A stretch of DNA of 64,000 bases, from the NCBI GenBank assembly GCA_009767595.1, contig VSDK01026114.1, positions 62,001-126,000 on the forward strand, read 5' to 3'. This document shows, piece after piece, positions 15,673 through 27,660 of this stretch. Made by a program: the position numbers and the translations under genes. This DNA comes from Symbiodinium kawagutii. Taxonomy: Eukaryota > Sar > Dinophyceae > Suessiales > Symbiodiniaceae. Below the pieces are notes generated by a model, which saw nothing but the letters and a program-made list of their open reading frames with translations, made no database searches and had not been told where the DNA came from. Positions within the stretch are counted from its first letter, which is position 1. Each line of letters opens with the position of its first letter.

Positions 15673-18528
15673 CAATGTCATGCAAGGCCAGGTTGCACCA
15701 CATTTTTATTGTTTCTCCACTTTAGTTCTGTAGATTCAGCCATGTTCCCAGAGGTCAGCCCCCTGGCCGTAGCTTTTTTGAAAGGCTTGTCCAACTGCTT
15801 CATGATCAGCTTCTTGTTGATGGGCAAGCACCTGCATCATGGGGCCCTGCTCATGGGTGAGATTTCACTGCCCAGGACGACCCAAACGCATGAACTCATC
15901 CTGCTCTTGATTTCGTTCTAGGGCGTCTAGGGGGTTCCCTTTTCCAAGGGAGCACAGCCGTACCGATAGTGCACCTCTCTTCATCGGCAAATGGATCTGG
16001 CGAACTCGGTTGCTGGAATGCTGACATGGCATCCTGGCAGTGGGATGAAAACAGCTAGCTGGAAATTAAGCAGCAGCAACCTCCTGTCATCTTTCAGGGA
16101 TTGATGCAGCCTTTTTAAGTTGACCATTGCAAAGCATCTCAGTGATTTAGCCCGCCCATTTCATCAGCCAATAGGGTTGTTGCTGTGTCGCATCAGTTCT
16201 TGTCAGTGCCACGGCCAGTTGCATCCTCTAAGCGTTCGCGGATGGTGAGGTTGGTAATGGGATCTTTCCTCGGCTCAAGGAGAGCGTAGGGCAAGGTTTG
16301 CTGCGAGGCCTTGGAGGGAAACATTCTGCTTGGGGGGCGCCAGTGCAGCATATCACTCGCAAAGGCACAGGGAACGTATATGGTAAACGATATCAGTGAC
16401 AAAAAACGCGCAAACAATGGACAACTAAGGAAAAGTGTAGAAGCAAAAGGAGCAAAAACAGAAAACAGCTTGCACCAACCAGTTCGCACGTGTGCCCCAA
16501 ATCCTTCCAAAAAAGGAGCAACACAGCAAATAGTCAAATGACCTCATGTTTATACAGTAATCGCCATGGCTTTCCCTTCCCTCTTACATTCCTATACCCC
16601 TGAAATCCCCTGAAGCATTGGCAGAACGCGGAATAGTGTATCGCAAAATTGTTCGCAAAGGGGAAATATATCTTCCAGCCGTACTCAATCATGGACTCAT
16701 GAAAAGTATTGTGCACTTTCTCGTGTTCATGGCTCTGGTTGCGATTTACTTTTGCAAAAGCGATCAAAATATGGATGCCAAATGTTGCCAGAGGCAAGCC
16801 TAGCTCTTGGGTTCCAAACCCTTCGGTGGCGCATATCTGGTCCAGCACCTGCTGCATGGCACTTGGGCAACACGTCAAACATCGCGGGACATGTGCAGCA
16901 ATGGGTTTCAAATTGTGCATGTGAGCGAGCACGTTGATGCTCATGCTTCATTTCCAACACTTCAAACGAGACCTCGAAAGGATCAAACCAGAATACTGAA
17001 CGTTGAGTTTTGACGGTCATATGTTGATGCCTGGCAAGCAAGTGAATCAGACTGCAACCTTAGTTTATCCTGAAAAACCTGCCCAACCCCATTCCCAGCG
17101 TCCTGCAAAATGGAAATGGCAGTGGAACACAAGACCACCTGATGCAGCTGGAGGACAAGGTAAACAAACTACAGCACAGGCACGAGACCTACATAGACAT
17201 TGGATTGCAGCAGCATCGAGATCAACCAAGTCACATCATGCCCTACATCCTGCAAACAATCTTGCTTTGTTGCAGTGTCCATCTGCACCCCACTGCTACA
17301 CATCATCGTATCACGATAGGCCTGCTTCTTCACGTCCACCACGTCAAACTTCAAGTGCCACCCAGCTCGGGCCTAATTCAACGCAATAGATTATGTGCAC
17401 CAAAAAGATCCAAAAAGTAGCAAAACGAAGGAAGGGAACACATATGGAACCATATAGATCGCTTAAACACCGCGCGTATATAATGTGGATTGTTTTATGG
17501 ATCTGACATGATCTGATTACGCTTGTTTAGAACTAGGCTTTGAACATAGACAGATTTAGGAAAACCGACAATGCAATAGTTGGATAAATATTGTAGGCAA
17601 TTCAATGCAGAGACACGTACATGAACAATGCTGGCAGCGGACAAAAAGACGGGCCAAAAGGTAGAACGATGAAGGACAAAACAACCCGCGGACATAAACA
17701 CACAAGATCGATGTCTATTTATAGCTGTGTAAAAGGATCAACACATGACATATCGCAAATGGATGAGATCATGATCAAACTCCTCAACTGCAGATAGATG
17801 CCGGATGGATAAATTCAAAATGCATTCAGCGCCTACAATTTGGGGTAAATATGAGACAAACCAACTCACGTCGCAAACGCAAGTCTCTTGTCTTATTACT
17901 GTTTTGATTGCATGCGCAATGATTGAGTGAAATTATGTGATGTACTTCAACACATTGCAAGAATCAAAAACTGAAACCAATGGTGAAATTGATCCACCCC
18001 ATGTTGGCTCTTTCAATGGTCCTAAAAATAAACAACAGTTACCATGGTGTGAGTGTCGAACACTCCATCCCTCTTTTTGGAACACCGTGGCTGGTTGCAC
18101 ATTGAAAAGCGTTGGCCCGAGGACCGCAGCTGTGCCGCAGCTGGCACTAAATATGCCACCATTCACTGGCTGCCAAATTGCCAAAGGCACGAAAAATGGG
18201 TTTCAGCAAAGAACGAAAATCTGTGAAAATCTGTACAGTCAATTTGTGCCTGTCAAACTTTTGTGGCGCCCCAATCACAAGATTGTCCACATTCGGATTA
18301 CTTGGGAGTACCACCATGTCTGGACAGTCCCAATTCGAGACCTTCCACGAAGTTTGATATCTTGAATTCTGGCACTGCACCGACAAAGTCGTCCAACATA
18401 TCCAATCTCTGAAATAGTAATCCTTCAGGAAGAAAACAAATCTTGAAAACGGCACGCAATTGTTCCAGGTTTCCCATATTTTCCCATGCGGCTATGGGGA
18501 ATGGTTGGGTTACGCAGTCAACACAATC
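15673..18528. other. Non-coding stretch right of the retroelement
   Basis: This stretch holds scattered short frames with no protein-like composition, no long repeats and no RNA gene that could be recognised. It is probably intergenic or intronic. Confidence 0.4.
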
Positions 18529-18744
18529 TTAGGCAGTGAGAGGCTCTGCGCTCACTTCTCCTGTGTCACGGGTGTCATGTGACAGCAGGTGCAATGACAT
18601 CAACCTTTTGGCACTTGCATCACTTCGTTTTTTTGGTTGCTCCGGTGAATCATTGGCACAATAAGGATCAATAAGGTAATAACCACCAGTTGCTTCACGT
18701 CCTTCGATGTCTTTGAAACGACAATTTTCCAGTCTTGGCAACTG
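18529..18744 (-). CDS. Possible 3'-terminal exon, unknown protein
   Basis: The minus-strand frame ends at a TGA-side stop after EVSAEPLTA. It reads LPRLENCRFKDIEG, then GGYYLIDPYCAND and a polar tail. On the element-free minus strand, a GCAG just upstream of the first Leu codon could be a splice acceptor. Composition is protein-like. No family recognised. Confidence 0.35.
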   Translation of the reverse strand, partial: QLPRLENCRFKDIEGREATGGYYLIDPYCANDSPEQPKKRSDASAKRLMSLHLLSHDTRDTGEVSAEPLTA

Positions 18745-19617
18745 CTTTTGTGCCTTCTTCTTCTGGCAGAATGAGCCAGGCGGCTAGGCCAAAAAATGGC
18801 ACCTTGGCGGGCAAAATGCAAGGAACTTGCAATAGAAGCATTGTTTACAGTTTGGATCTCAATGGTTCTCAAGCACCATAGTTTTTGCCGGGGGCACGAA
18901 GCGCCAGGCAGGCCCAGAAGTTTCTGCGAAAACAAATCTGAGTTGCAATGCCAGCAGTGCAGGCTAAAAAATGGCTGAAAAATGCGACTGCCACTGGCGT
19001 TAAACGATACATAGTCGCACAAAGTCTGGATGTGTGTACACATGGGATGAACTGAGAGACACCAGCCGTTTCACAGCACAGCTTCAAACCGACCGGCATT
19101 CTTCCAGGGCAGTGTGAGGCAGCATCACCAAGGACAGGTGTACTGTGCATATCTGTGCATCTCAGCCACGCTTGCAGCATAGCAAAGAGAGTGGCATCCA
19201 CAGCAAAGGCAAAGGCCACCCGATCTCCCAGAAGAAGAGATGGCAAGCCAGCCTGGTCTCAGTTTGTTAGATCTAGCATGACCATTCCTCATCCTAGGCA
19301 TCCAAATACAGTCAACGGGATCCCTTTCAGCAACAACACAGGTCACCGTCACCACATGTTATCATGCATCTTTTGTTCCTTCAAACCCAACAAGCACACC
19401 ACACATCACATCACATCACTATGCACATTGTTGGGTCCAAGCTCTGGAATGCTGAAGCTATGTGAGACAAGCCAGGTCTCTGACGCTTGCTATACCTGAT
19501 GCCTCAAAAAATCATCCTGAAAACAGGCATAGCTGCACAGTTGAACATCTTATACCGGGAAATCCAAGCCTTGATGATGTCAATGCCAGCTTCCACAAAT
19601 TAAAGCAAACGGAACAG

Positions 19618-19702
19618 CTTTGGTTGGAAGATGTTGGAAGATGTTGGAAGATGTTGGAAGATGTTGGAAGATGTTGGAAGGGTTGGTTGATGTTGGTTGA
19701 TG
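19618..19702. repeat. 10-bp tandem repeat, TTGGAAGATG
   Basis: About five and a half perfect copies of TTGGAAGATG (19624-19680) are followed by two copies of a variant, GGTTGATGTT-like unit. Confidence 0.9.
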
Positions 19703-19900
19703 CCCTTCAGCTTTCAAGCCAAGATGCATAAAGACCCCAGGACTGCCAAATGGCCACAGCCACCACCAGCAGCGCAAGGACTCCGAAGATCGGGGACCAA
19801 CTGGGCTTTCTCCGTTCGCTGGGAGCTGGGGCCTGGCACAGATCTGGTTGCCGTGGGATGTCCAGGAGAAGATCGAAGGGAAGGATTCCATACAGGTTTT

Positions 19901-20000
19901 CTGGTTGGTGGTTTCAACCCCTATGAAAAATATTCGTCAACCAACCAGTTGTTAATGATGAATTACTAGTGAAAATAAGATGTTCCAAAAAAACCTACAG
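19901..20000. mobile_element. Degenerate small inverted-repeat element, copy 1
   Basis: The left end CTGGTTGGTGGTTTCAACCCC and the next 60 bases match the copy at 25048-25144. The right end matches only about 12 of 20 positions, so this copy is older. Internal GTCAACCAACCAG is itself complementary to the left end. Confidence 0.55.
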
Positions 20001-22837
20001 AAAATGTAAGGATTCCGTAAGATCCATCAACTTCGCCAAGCTTTCCCCAGGATTTCATAGAATTCCCGGAGGCCACCAACAAAACCTGGCCACGATGTCT
20101 CTTTCCAAGCTTGCTGATCTACCTTCCTGTCTACATTATCCGACATCTACACGTACTGCGTGTACCATGATTCATGAACCAGGATGCATAATGTACTTGC
20201 ATAATGAAGGATTTTCTTACACTATCTGTCTGGCTCTCACCCTCTCTTGTGCTACACGTCCCTCTGATCTGAGTTGCAAGGGCTCGGGTTGCGAAGTACG
20301 GCAAAAGGATCCTCAGCAGCGTTTGCTTTGCAGATCCTTTCCGCGTGGTCCCAAGAATCTTTAAATGAGCTCACGAGTTGATGTAAACATATGGAAAATG
20401 TATTCACATACAACATTTGGAATCCATAATCAGAATAAGAACCACATTATGGAGCTATGAAGCTTCATTTCTTGTTTGGGTCGGATTCACTATTTGACTG
20501 CAGCCCACGCAGTAATTGATAGTAACTGCATATAACTGCATATTGCATCTATTTTTTGGATGGCCCTCTGAAGGGATTCAGCTCGGTAAAGGTGGCCTTT
20601 TCTGGCATCAATCACTCCTGCTGCAACAAGCCAAGCAACGCGTTGGTCAGGAACATTGCAGGTGCCCACCAATTGTAAACATTTCGTTGAGGCCGGTCCC
20701 ACAATAATAAAGGTAGCAGCAGAAAGGCATATGCTTCCTGGGCCATGAAGACACAAATGACCCGAAAGGCTGTGCACCGCGCATGAAATATACGACACGA
20801 ATGACAGGTCGTTAAATGTCATCAAGTAGTCGCCTGATGTTACCTGATGCTACCTGTTGTTGCCTGATGTTACCTGGCATTCTGATGCTCTGCAGCCAAG
20901 CCATGTTTCCAGGACGTGGGTGGCACGTGTCTTCAGGTGCAAGTGGCCAATGGGACTCTCGGATTCCGTGCAATCCCACACTACCTGCCCAGCCCAATGC
21001 GTCTGCAGGCCAAGACTCTGCCAAGTTGAACAGGGCCTGGGCACTACGGCACCAAGGGCTGGAAACTGAGTTGGTTCGCTATCAGCAACAAGTTGCAGAC
21101 TCAATGCGCATACTGGGCCGGCTGGATGTCTGTGTTACGGAAGGCCGGTTGAACTTCATCTTTACACACTAGGCTGGCTGCATCTGCCTGATCCAGGCCG
21201 ACCCTCGCATTTCCATGTCCCAGGTGCTAGTCTCAAAGCATCTACCTCTGGCAAAGGAATCCCCAAAGTGCTGGGACTTGGCAAACCTCAACAAGCACCA
21301 CAAGCACCACAAGCAAACCTCACCTGGAAAAGGAAGCATAGCTGAGTTACAGTGTAGTCGGTGTCAAAAGGGAACTGCTTGAGTCAAGGCTTACTGCATC
21401 TTACTGAGCAAGTAGTACCAGGAGCAGTTGCTTTTCAAGGGCGATCCTGCATCTAGCAGTTTCAAACAGCAAAGCAGTGCCCATCATGCGCTCTACATGT
21501 GAGACTCAACAGGTCAGCAGCTGGAGTTTGACATGAACATGCAATTTACCATGATTACCATGATTACCAAATGCTGTTCAGCCGTCATACCAGTTAAATC
21601 TATAAACGCCTCAAGAGAAGGATGCATATGATGCATTTTGGCTGAGAGAGTTCTGATAAACGCATCCTGAGCTGCCCAACAGGAAATAACAACTGCCAGT
21701 TCGTCAAGTACACTGCTAACTTTTTCTCAGGAACCGATGGAATCCAAACCAGGCCAAATGTAGAAGAAATTCAAAGATTCGTCCTCAGCCAGGCCAGGGT
21801 CGAGGCCGGCTCCAACATACGGCACAGGCGTGGCTAAGGGACCATCTCGGACTTTTTGGTCCACTGATGGAAAACGATGGGTCTGGTGACCACAACCTCC
21901 AATCATTGAGTGATGGTTCTGGCAGCTCCTGGACCGATGGGCTACATCGTTTTGGTGCCTGTCTTCGCCAACATTCACCAACCAAAAGTCCCACATCTCA
22001 AACAAGTCTCAATGACGTTGCGCAAAGTCGTGTCATCAATGGCCCATGCAGGGGGACCACCCAAGAAAGGAAACTGACCTTGAGGAGACAGCAGCAAAAT
22101 ATACCTTGGCAGGTCAAGCCGCAGGTGGCCAAAAAGCGTCTGTGTTTCCCTTTGCTTGTTTGAGGGGTGAAATGAGGCGCTGCAGTTTAGCTATAGGAGA
22201 ACTCCAATAAGAAGGGCTTCACTCAGTTGCCCCAAGAATGCTCGATTTTTATCGAAAACTGGGTCCAGCATGCTGCAAACATCCCGAAACCATGCAAAAG
22301 GCCTTATGATTTTACCCGAGCGGTGACATTTGCTTACAGTGGAAACAGAACTTGGGAGTACTCAGTTGTGGGCACCTAGCTTGCAGGACTGGACATGTAC
22401 TCAAGCATGTTTGATCGTCAATGAAATCTTGGGCCAGACTCGAATTGAAGCACCGCCTTTTTCGGCACATGATCTTTGCCGTCTGCGCTCCTTTCACTTC
22501 AGTATTGAAGTGCGAGCTTGCCCGGGGGGTGAAAACCTTGATCATTCACTGAGCTCCATCGAAAACAATGCCCTTTGGTACTGTAACCTTAAGTTTATAC
22601 ATTGGAAGTCTTTTGCAAACGCAGAAATACATCTGCACATGGGACATGGGCAACAACAACTAACCACATCGGTGGGTGACAAGAAACTGCAACATGTAAA
22701 GACATTCTCCAAGAAAGCTGTTTGCCTTACAAATTAATTAGCCAAATCATGTCGTCACAAGAAATCTTATTTCAAACTTGTTCTCTGTTATTTTGTGCAC
22801 GGAAGTCTCTCATAGGTTCCAGTGGAACTGGGATGAA

Positions 22838-23791
22838 CTAGGAGCTCCAATGCCACACCTCGATGTTCCGAACCACAAAATCAGTTCCGACGGTGCACAA
22901 AGAGGGCGAGCCGAAGCCTACCGATGGCCAAGAAGCTCCACGTAACAGGTCCTGGTCAATGAATAAGGCGGGCCCATCGATCCCCACAACGATGCCCATG
23001 TGGTTGCAAAACACCGAGGCACAAGATGTTGGGGCTTGAGCTTTCCGCAATGCTTCGAAGTATTTTGCTTTTTCACCACTGAATCCTGCAGGCGTTCCTT
23101 CAATGCCTTCCTCACTCTCTGGCTTTGGAGCTCCGTCTGCCGTTGAAGGGGAAGTTGGCGGGATGCATCGGCCATAAACCTCTGTCCGCCATGCACCAGC
23201 AGTTCGAGGGGTCCTAAAAACAAAGCACTCGTGGGTACCGTAGCATTGGCTCACAGGCCTCAAACCTTCACTTAGAAAGGCACCAAAGATGCAATTGGAG
23301 GAATCCTCCACGATCATCACACACGGCCCACAGTCTGCAAGCTGTCGATACATTGTGCGCAACGAGACGCCATCCACTGCCATGCTGTACCCAAGGATCC
23401 ATCGAGGTCTTATTTGGAGTAAGACTGGCAGTCTCCGGACTATGCAGGCTAATAAATCACCACCGGCTTCCGGCAAAATCAGGCTTGTCCCTTTGTGAAT
23501 GCGTGCTCCAGGCCTCTTTGGGCATTCGACCACCAAATCAGGCACTTGCCAGCTTGGCAATTCCACACTACCCAGTTCGTCTGCATCCTGGGTGTTGGCC
23601 ACAAATGGCAGGTGCTGAACCTTTGGAGACGTGACCGGTGCTTCAAGGTCATTGCCTCGCTCCACGTCGCTCTCGTCAGACTCGGCACCTTTCTCTTTGC
23701 GGAAACGGCACCAGTGGCACCAGCTACATCTGCGATGAGCACAGGGCAACCGGCATCGCCTGCGGCAAAAGCCCAGTGACAAAAGCCACAT
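22838..23791 (-). CDS. TLDc-domain protein
   Basis: The 317-residue protein has no introns in view. Residues 1-50 are Cys/Arg-rich then acidic. From about 103 to 315 it matches the TLDc domain: ILGYSMAVDGVSLRTMYRQL, a hydrophobic strand CVMIVEDSSNCIFGAFLSE, the CYGTHECFVFRT block, and a C-terminal strand ending IEVW. Residues 208-250 form a Ser/Pro/Glu-rich insertion between the two halves. TLDc proteins (OXR1, NCOA7, TBC1D24) act in oxidative-stress protection and bind the V-ATPase; which role applies here is unknown. The start is fixed by an in-frame TAG two codons upstream. The sequence before it (CTTCCTTTCGTAG) looks like a 3' splice site, so the message may be trans-spliced there. Confidence 0.8.
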   Translation of the reverse strand: MWLLSLGFCRRRCRLPCAHRRCSWCHWCRFRKEKGAESDESDVERGNDLEAPVTSPKVQHLPFVANTQDADELGSVELPSWQVPDLVVECPKRPGARIHKGTSLILPEAGGDLLACIVRRLPVLLQIRPRWILGYSMAVDGVSLRTMYRQLADCGPCVMIVEDSSNCIFGAFLSEGLRPVSQCYGTHECFVFRTPRTAGAWRTEVYGRCIPPTSPSTADGAPKPESEEGIEGTPAGFSGEKAKYFEALRKAQAPTSCASVFCNHMGIVVGIDGPALFIDQDLLRGASWPSVGFGSPSLCTVGTDFVVRNIEVWHWSS

Positions 23792-25043
23792 TGGCTACGA
23801 AAGGAAGATGGTCGAAGATGGTTCACGCATGAAGGGGCTTTAGAGTCACTCTATGTCACGCGCTCATGATGAATCTTTGGGTGATTCCAGGGTTGGGTAG
23901 GGCTGACATCCTCAGGTGCACTCTAGAATGCTGAAGTGCTGCATCACTGAAGTGCTGAACGGAGACTGGAGCCCAAGCTGCTCCGGCAAAGCAGTCATGA
24001 CTTCGTATGAAAGCAAACATCGTATCTGATAAACTTCATACCATTGGGTCGGCAACTGTAGACTAAACCAAAACAAGAACTCTGTGCCGTTGGGCGCGCG
24101 GAAGGCGTCTGAAATGCATCGGCTTCACAAATTTCTTCCCTGACTGAGGTGCCAGTAGAGGCTTGCAGCGGTAGCAAAAGCTACGAAAGTTCCAGCCAGG
24201 CCTTGCTTGGATGACCTGCAGGACCAGCGGAGGATGCACATGCACTCATTCACCACCAAACAAAACTTCTAGACCACAGTAGTGGTGGTGACTTGCCAAG
24301 GGTGGCTGCAAGGCTGGCCGGACAGGAGGACTTCAAACTTTGAAACGTGATTCAAGTTTCAATTGTACAAAAAATGTTCGAGCAAGTCCCCACATTTGTA
24401 TTTCTGTGACTTTTTAGGGCTCGCCAGGTTCACAATGCTTTGCAAAGCAGAAGCCATGTAAACTTGAATAGGTGACACCTGCCTCACCAAGGTTGCAATG
24501 AAGCCAACGATACCCAGGGCGGCACCACCTAGCCTCGCGCAAGAATGTCATGAATGTTATGCCACTACTTTAGGACAGTTGCTTTCAAAATGAACCAAAG
24601 ACGTATTGCAAATTGCCAGGTGTGTCTCTTCTAGTAATGTAGTGTTCATATTTGTCGATTTGTGCTTTGATTTACCTGCTATTGCTGAAACTTCAGAGTG
24701 CTACTGATTTGGTTTTCTTACACCGAATCGTTCCATATCCAAGAGCCTGGCCACTTACAGGATTGTGCGACAATCCAGGTATCAATTGATTTCAAGCTGC
24801 TTCAGAGGTGACTCCACAATGTCACGGGCGTACAAAAGCTTTCCTGGGCCAAACGCTGTCGCCGACAAAATAGCAACTACAAAATACCCCGAACCTTCCC
24901 AATCATGCATATGATTCAAAGATTCTCAAGACCATTTCTTCTCTGCAGCAGGTACCACACGGACACCATTCTTAGATTCTTGAGATTCTTGACGCCAACT
25001 TAAGAGATAATAATTGTTTGAATAACTACACGTAAATCAAATA

Positions 25044-25148
25044 TTGTCTGGTTGGTGGTTTCAACCCCTTTGAAAATATGAGTCAACCAACCATTTGTTA
25101 ATATTTACTGGGGAAAATGAAAAATGTTTGAAACCACCAAGCAGTTGT
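25044..25148. mobile_element. Small inverted-repeat (MITE-like) element, copy 2
   Basis: The left end (25048-25064) and right end (25128-25144) are 17-bp terminal inverted repeats matching at 16 positions. TTGT flanks both sides (25044-25047 and 25145-25148), a likely 4-bp target duplication. The element is 97 bp long and non-coding, so it would depend on another element's transposase. Confidence 0.75.
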
Positions 25149-25407
25149 ATATTTATATATATATATATACATGCCAAAATATTAACAAATACATCTCAAA
25201 TATATATTGAGAGAGAGATATGTATACAAATACATAAATAATCTCAACCAAGGTGCTTTACAAATGATTTCTTGGCCAAGGGGCCGTTCTTGGTCTTGTA
25301 GAGGGAAGCACCACGGCTGTTGGGGAGCGCCACTCCATCAAACTCCACATGCCTGGAGTGATGAATTCATCACCAAAGCTTCTGGTGTGCAAATCCTGCA
25401 GCATGTT

Positions 25408-25519
25408 CTGGTTGGTGGTTGAACCACTCAACAGTCATGAAAAAATGCGCAAGTCAGCCAACCAATAATGTGTGAATACTAGCGAATATTCAACAAACAT
25501 GTTTCAAACCACCAGCTAG
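25408..25519. mobile_element. Small inverted-repeat element, copy 3
   Basis: It begins CTGGTTGGTGGTTGAACC and ends with the imperfect complement near 25501-25519 (about 15 of 19 positions). The interior is diverged from copy 2 but shares the GTCAACCAACC-like core. No clear target duplication. Confidence 0.6.
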
Positions 25520-25679
25520 ATGTCACATGCATCACGTTCATCTGCCCCGAAGACCGCCCATGCTGGCGAAGCACCACGTCATCCCAACGGCATCGTCGCC
25601 ACTCCAGGAATCTCCTCCAGCCACATCATCGATGATGAAGTCCAGGCCCTTGCCAGGGCATGTCTTCACTCAATCATTT

Positions 25680-25845
25680 AGCCTTTTCATATCATTTTCA
25701 TATCATTTTCATATGTTTTTTCTAATGTTTTCCATATGTTTTGTCATATGTATTTCATATCTTTTCATATCTGTTCAGAATTCTTGAAACATGGAAAACA
25801 TTGGAAAACATCGGATAACCTTGGAAAACATTGGAAAACAGGAAA
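25680..25845. repeat. Adjacent AT-rich tandem arrays
   Basis: ATTTTCATATC units decay into ATGTTTT-type units to about 25775. Then GGAAAACATT units, partly complementary in composition, run from 25790 to 25845. Confidence 0.7.
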
Positions 25846-26017
25846 ATCTGTTCACCATACTTGTTTTCTCTTGCATAAGGCCAGTCTACCATGAACAGCC
25901 ATGAACAGGATATTCCTGGCTTCCCGTCACTGTGACTACTTCCTCCTAACCACCACTCCTCGCAATAAGTACATGCATTTGAATTATAGTCATAGTCATA
26001 GTTATTAAGCCAGTGCA

Positions 26018-26051
26018 GTTCAACATGCGGTGTAGTTCAACATGCGGTGTA
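26018..26051. repeat. 17-bp perfect tandem duplication
   Basis: GTTCAACATGCGGTGTA occurs twice head to tail, followed by the start of a third unit. Confidence 0.9.
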
Positions 26052-26646
26052 GTTCCAAAAACCATCCAATCCAACAAACAACCAACAAGCAGTTATAAAC
26101 TTGTAAAGAATGAATCTTTCACATTTCACAGAGTAAAGTTTCAGAGTAGCAATGGGCCAGGTCACGCTTGCTGTCGGAGATTTGCACGTATCTTGATCTC
26201 ACTGTAGCCATCGAAATTGTTTCAAGCAAACAAAAGATAAGCCCAACAGCAAAGATCTTCAAAAGTATTGATACAGAAATGAATACATTGACACACATGA
26301 CAATATGACAGAATCACAGCTTCCAAACTCTGCCATGACCCTGCCGATATCGCTGACTGTTCTCCTTGCCACGCCGCGCCTTGGGTAAAGACATGGCATC
26401 CGACAGCAGCTCCCTGACACCTTCGCGACCACGAAAGGGCTCCTGTGGTGCCATGAAAGCATCGCAGTGCCATGAAACCGACAGGATGGGTCTCATTCTG
26501 AAAATCCTAAGATCGTATAGGATCATGGGTTTCATATGTTTCACTCTGATCAACCCTTTCACAAATGGCCGTTCCCTGTCAGAGTCATGATCCTTCCATG
26601 ATTTTGAGTCCAAGCCAGCTATGAGATTACGCCCCCACCAAATCAG

Positions 26647-26884
26647 CTAAGACTTGGGCGCCTGAAAGGTAAAGTCTTCATAGACCACGCCGTCATCCAC
26701 CATGTTCCTGGGCGGGGGCTGCCATGGCCCTCCCCATGGCCTGTGGATGCCCGTAGGTTTCTCCAAGGAGCAAGGCCGTCTCCAACTCTCGGCCGTTCAC
26801 CGCGGCATAAAACGATTCCATCACCTCGGGGTCCCCAAAGGTTGACGACCCAGCACCTTCGCTGGATGAATGCTTCATGACCAT
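26647..26884 (-). CDS. Possible downstream exon of the plastid-targeted gene
   Basis: A GC-rich island on the minus strand has two overlapping protein-like frames: SFYAAVNGRELETALLLGE (upper part) and NMVDDGVVYEDFTFQAPKS ending at a TAG (26647-26649, lower part). They are in different phases, so a small intron or a mis-chosen frame is likely. It lies about 120 bases past the end of the presequence exon's frame at 27001, on the same strand, and could be its continuation. No family recognised. Confidence 0.35.
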
Positions 26885-27000
26885 CGCTTCACAAGTAGTT
26901 TCATCAAGACAACCAACCTTAAATAAGTTTAATTATGTTTAATCAAGTGGTTTTTGCATTGCTTTGATATTAGACCTGGGCTCATGGATCAATCCATGGA

Positions 27001-27249
27001 TCATCCCTTTCCAGTCCCTCCTGATTTTAAGGCTCTGAGCTGCAGCCAAGCCACATCTCTGGCGCCGTTGCGTGCCGTGCGCGTTTCCCGTCGTCCGGGC
27101 TTCTGGGGTCCCACGAAGGCCAGCAGCCCCGCACTTGCCACGAGCAGGAGGCCCAGGAGGCTGGTGCCACGGGAGCGGCGCGACGACATCAGGGTGGTTG
27201 ATGATGTCATGATGGTTGGAGGTTCTCTACGTTGGAAATCAGAAAGCAC
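27001..27249 (-). CDS. First exon of a probable plastid-targeted protein
   Basis: The frame starts at an ATG at 27249, with a second in-frame ATG at residue 14. After an Arg/Ser-rich n-region (MSSRRSRG) comes the hydrophobic core SLLGLLLVASAGLLAFVGP. It is followed by a basic, Arg/Thr-rich stretch (QKPGRRETRTARNGARD) lacking acidic residues at first. This is the bipartite layout of peridinin-plastid presequences: signal peptide, a Phe-Val-x-Pro motif at the cleavage point, then a transit peptide. The exon probably ends near 27050, before the composition changes, with the mature protein encoded downstream. A plain secreted protein is the alternative. Confidence 0.6.
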   Translation of the reverse strand: MLSDFQRREPPTIMTSSTTLMSSRRSRGTSLLGLLLVASAGLLAFVGPQKPGRRETRTARNGARDVAWLQLRALKSGGTGKG

Positions 27250-27630
27250 ATCTGTGGGAGATAGCTAGAGCCAGTTCCCTGACACCTGGCAAGGATCTGT
27301 ATAAGCCCTGTGTTGACAGCCGGTGCCGCTGCATGACCATTTACACTGGTGTCAAGATGCTTGGCATACTTTTCCCAAGCACTTTCTGATTTTCAGGTTG
27401 GTGATTATGCTGCCATAATGCTCCATGATTGCAAGATATTGCAAGCCTCGCAAGATCGAGCCCACGCGAGTTCAGAGATTTCAGAGATGATGCTGCCAAA
27501 ATCAGCCACCGCAGCCGCAGTATGTGATGCCAGCCATGCGAGGCTCCTCTCGATATTCCGGCGCCCGGTATCTGAGTTTGAAACTGCTACCAAACCATCG
27601 AGGCAGGCCTGGGCAAAAAGGGCACCACCA

Positions 27631-27660
27631 GGAGAGCATGGGAGAGCATGGGAGAGCATG
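27631..27660. repeat. 10-bp tandem repeat, GGAGAGCATG x3
   Basis: Three perfect head-to-tail copies lie in a GC-richer stretch. Confidence 0.9.

Larger units (their letters stand above)
18745..22837. other. Mostly non-coding stretch with repeats
   Basis: It contains a 10-bp tandem repeat (19618-19702), one copy of a small inverted-repeat element (19901-20000) and a short degenerate tandem of CCTGATGTTA-like units (20830-20876). Around 21727-22010 both strands have open frames with semi-plausible composition, but none could be chosen. Confidence 0.4.
23792..26646. other. Non-coding stretch with small mobile elements
   Basis: It holds two copies of the inverted-repeat element (25048-25144 and 25408-25519), a TA microsatellite near 25150-25170, a run of ATTTTCATATC-like units (25680-25775) followed by GGAAAACATT units (25790-25845), and a 17-bp tandem duplication (26018-26051). 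No convincing gene. Confidence 0.45.

Noticed and set aside
21635-21650. Possible second spliced-leader relic (CATTTTGGCTGAGAG)
   Set aside because: It matches only CATTTTGGCT and then diverges from the leader's CAAG end.
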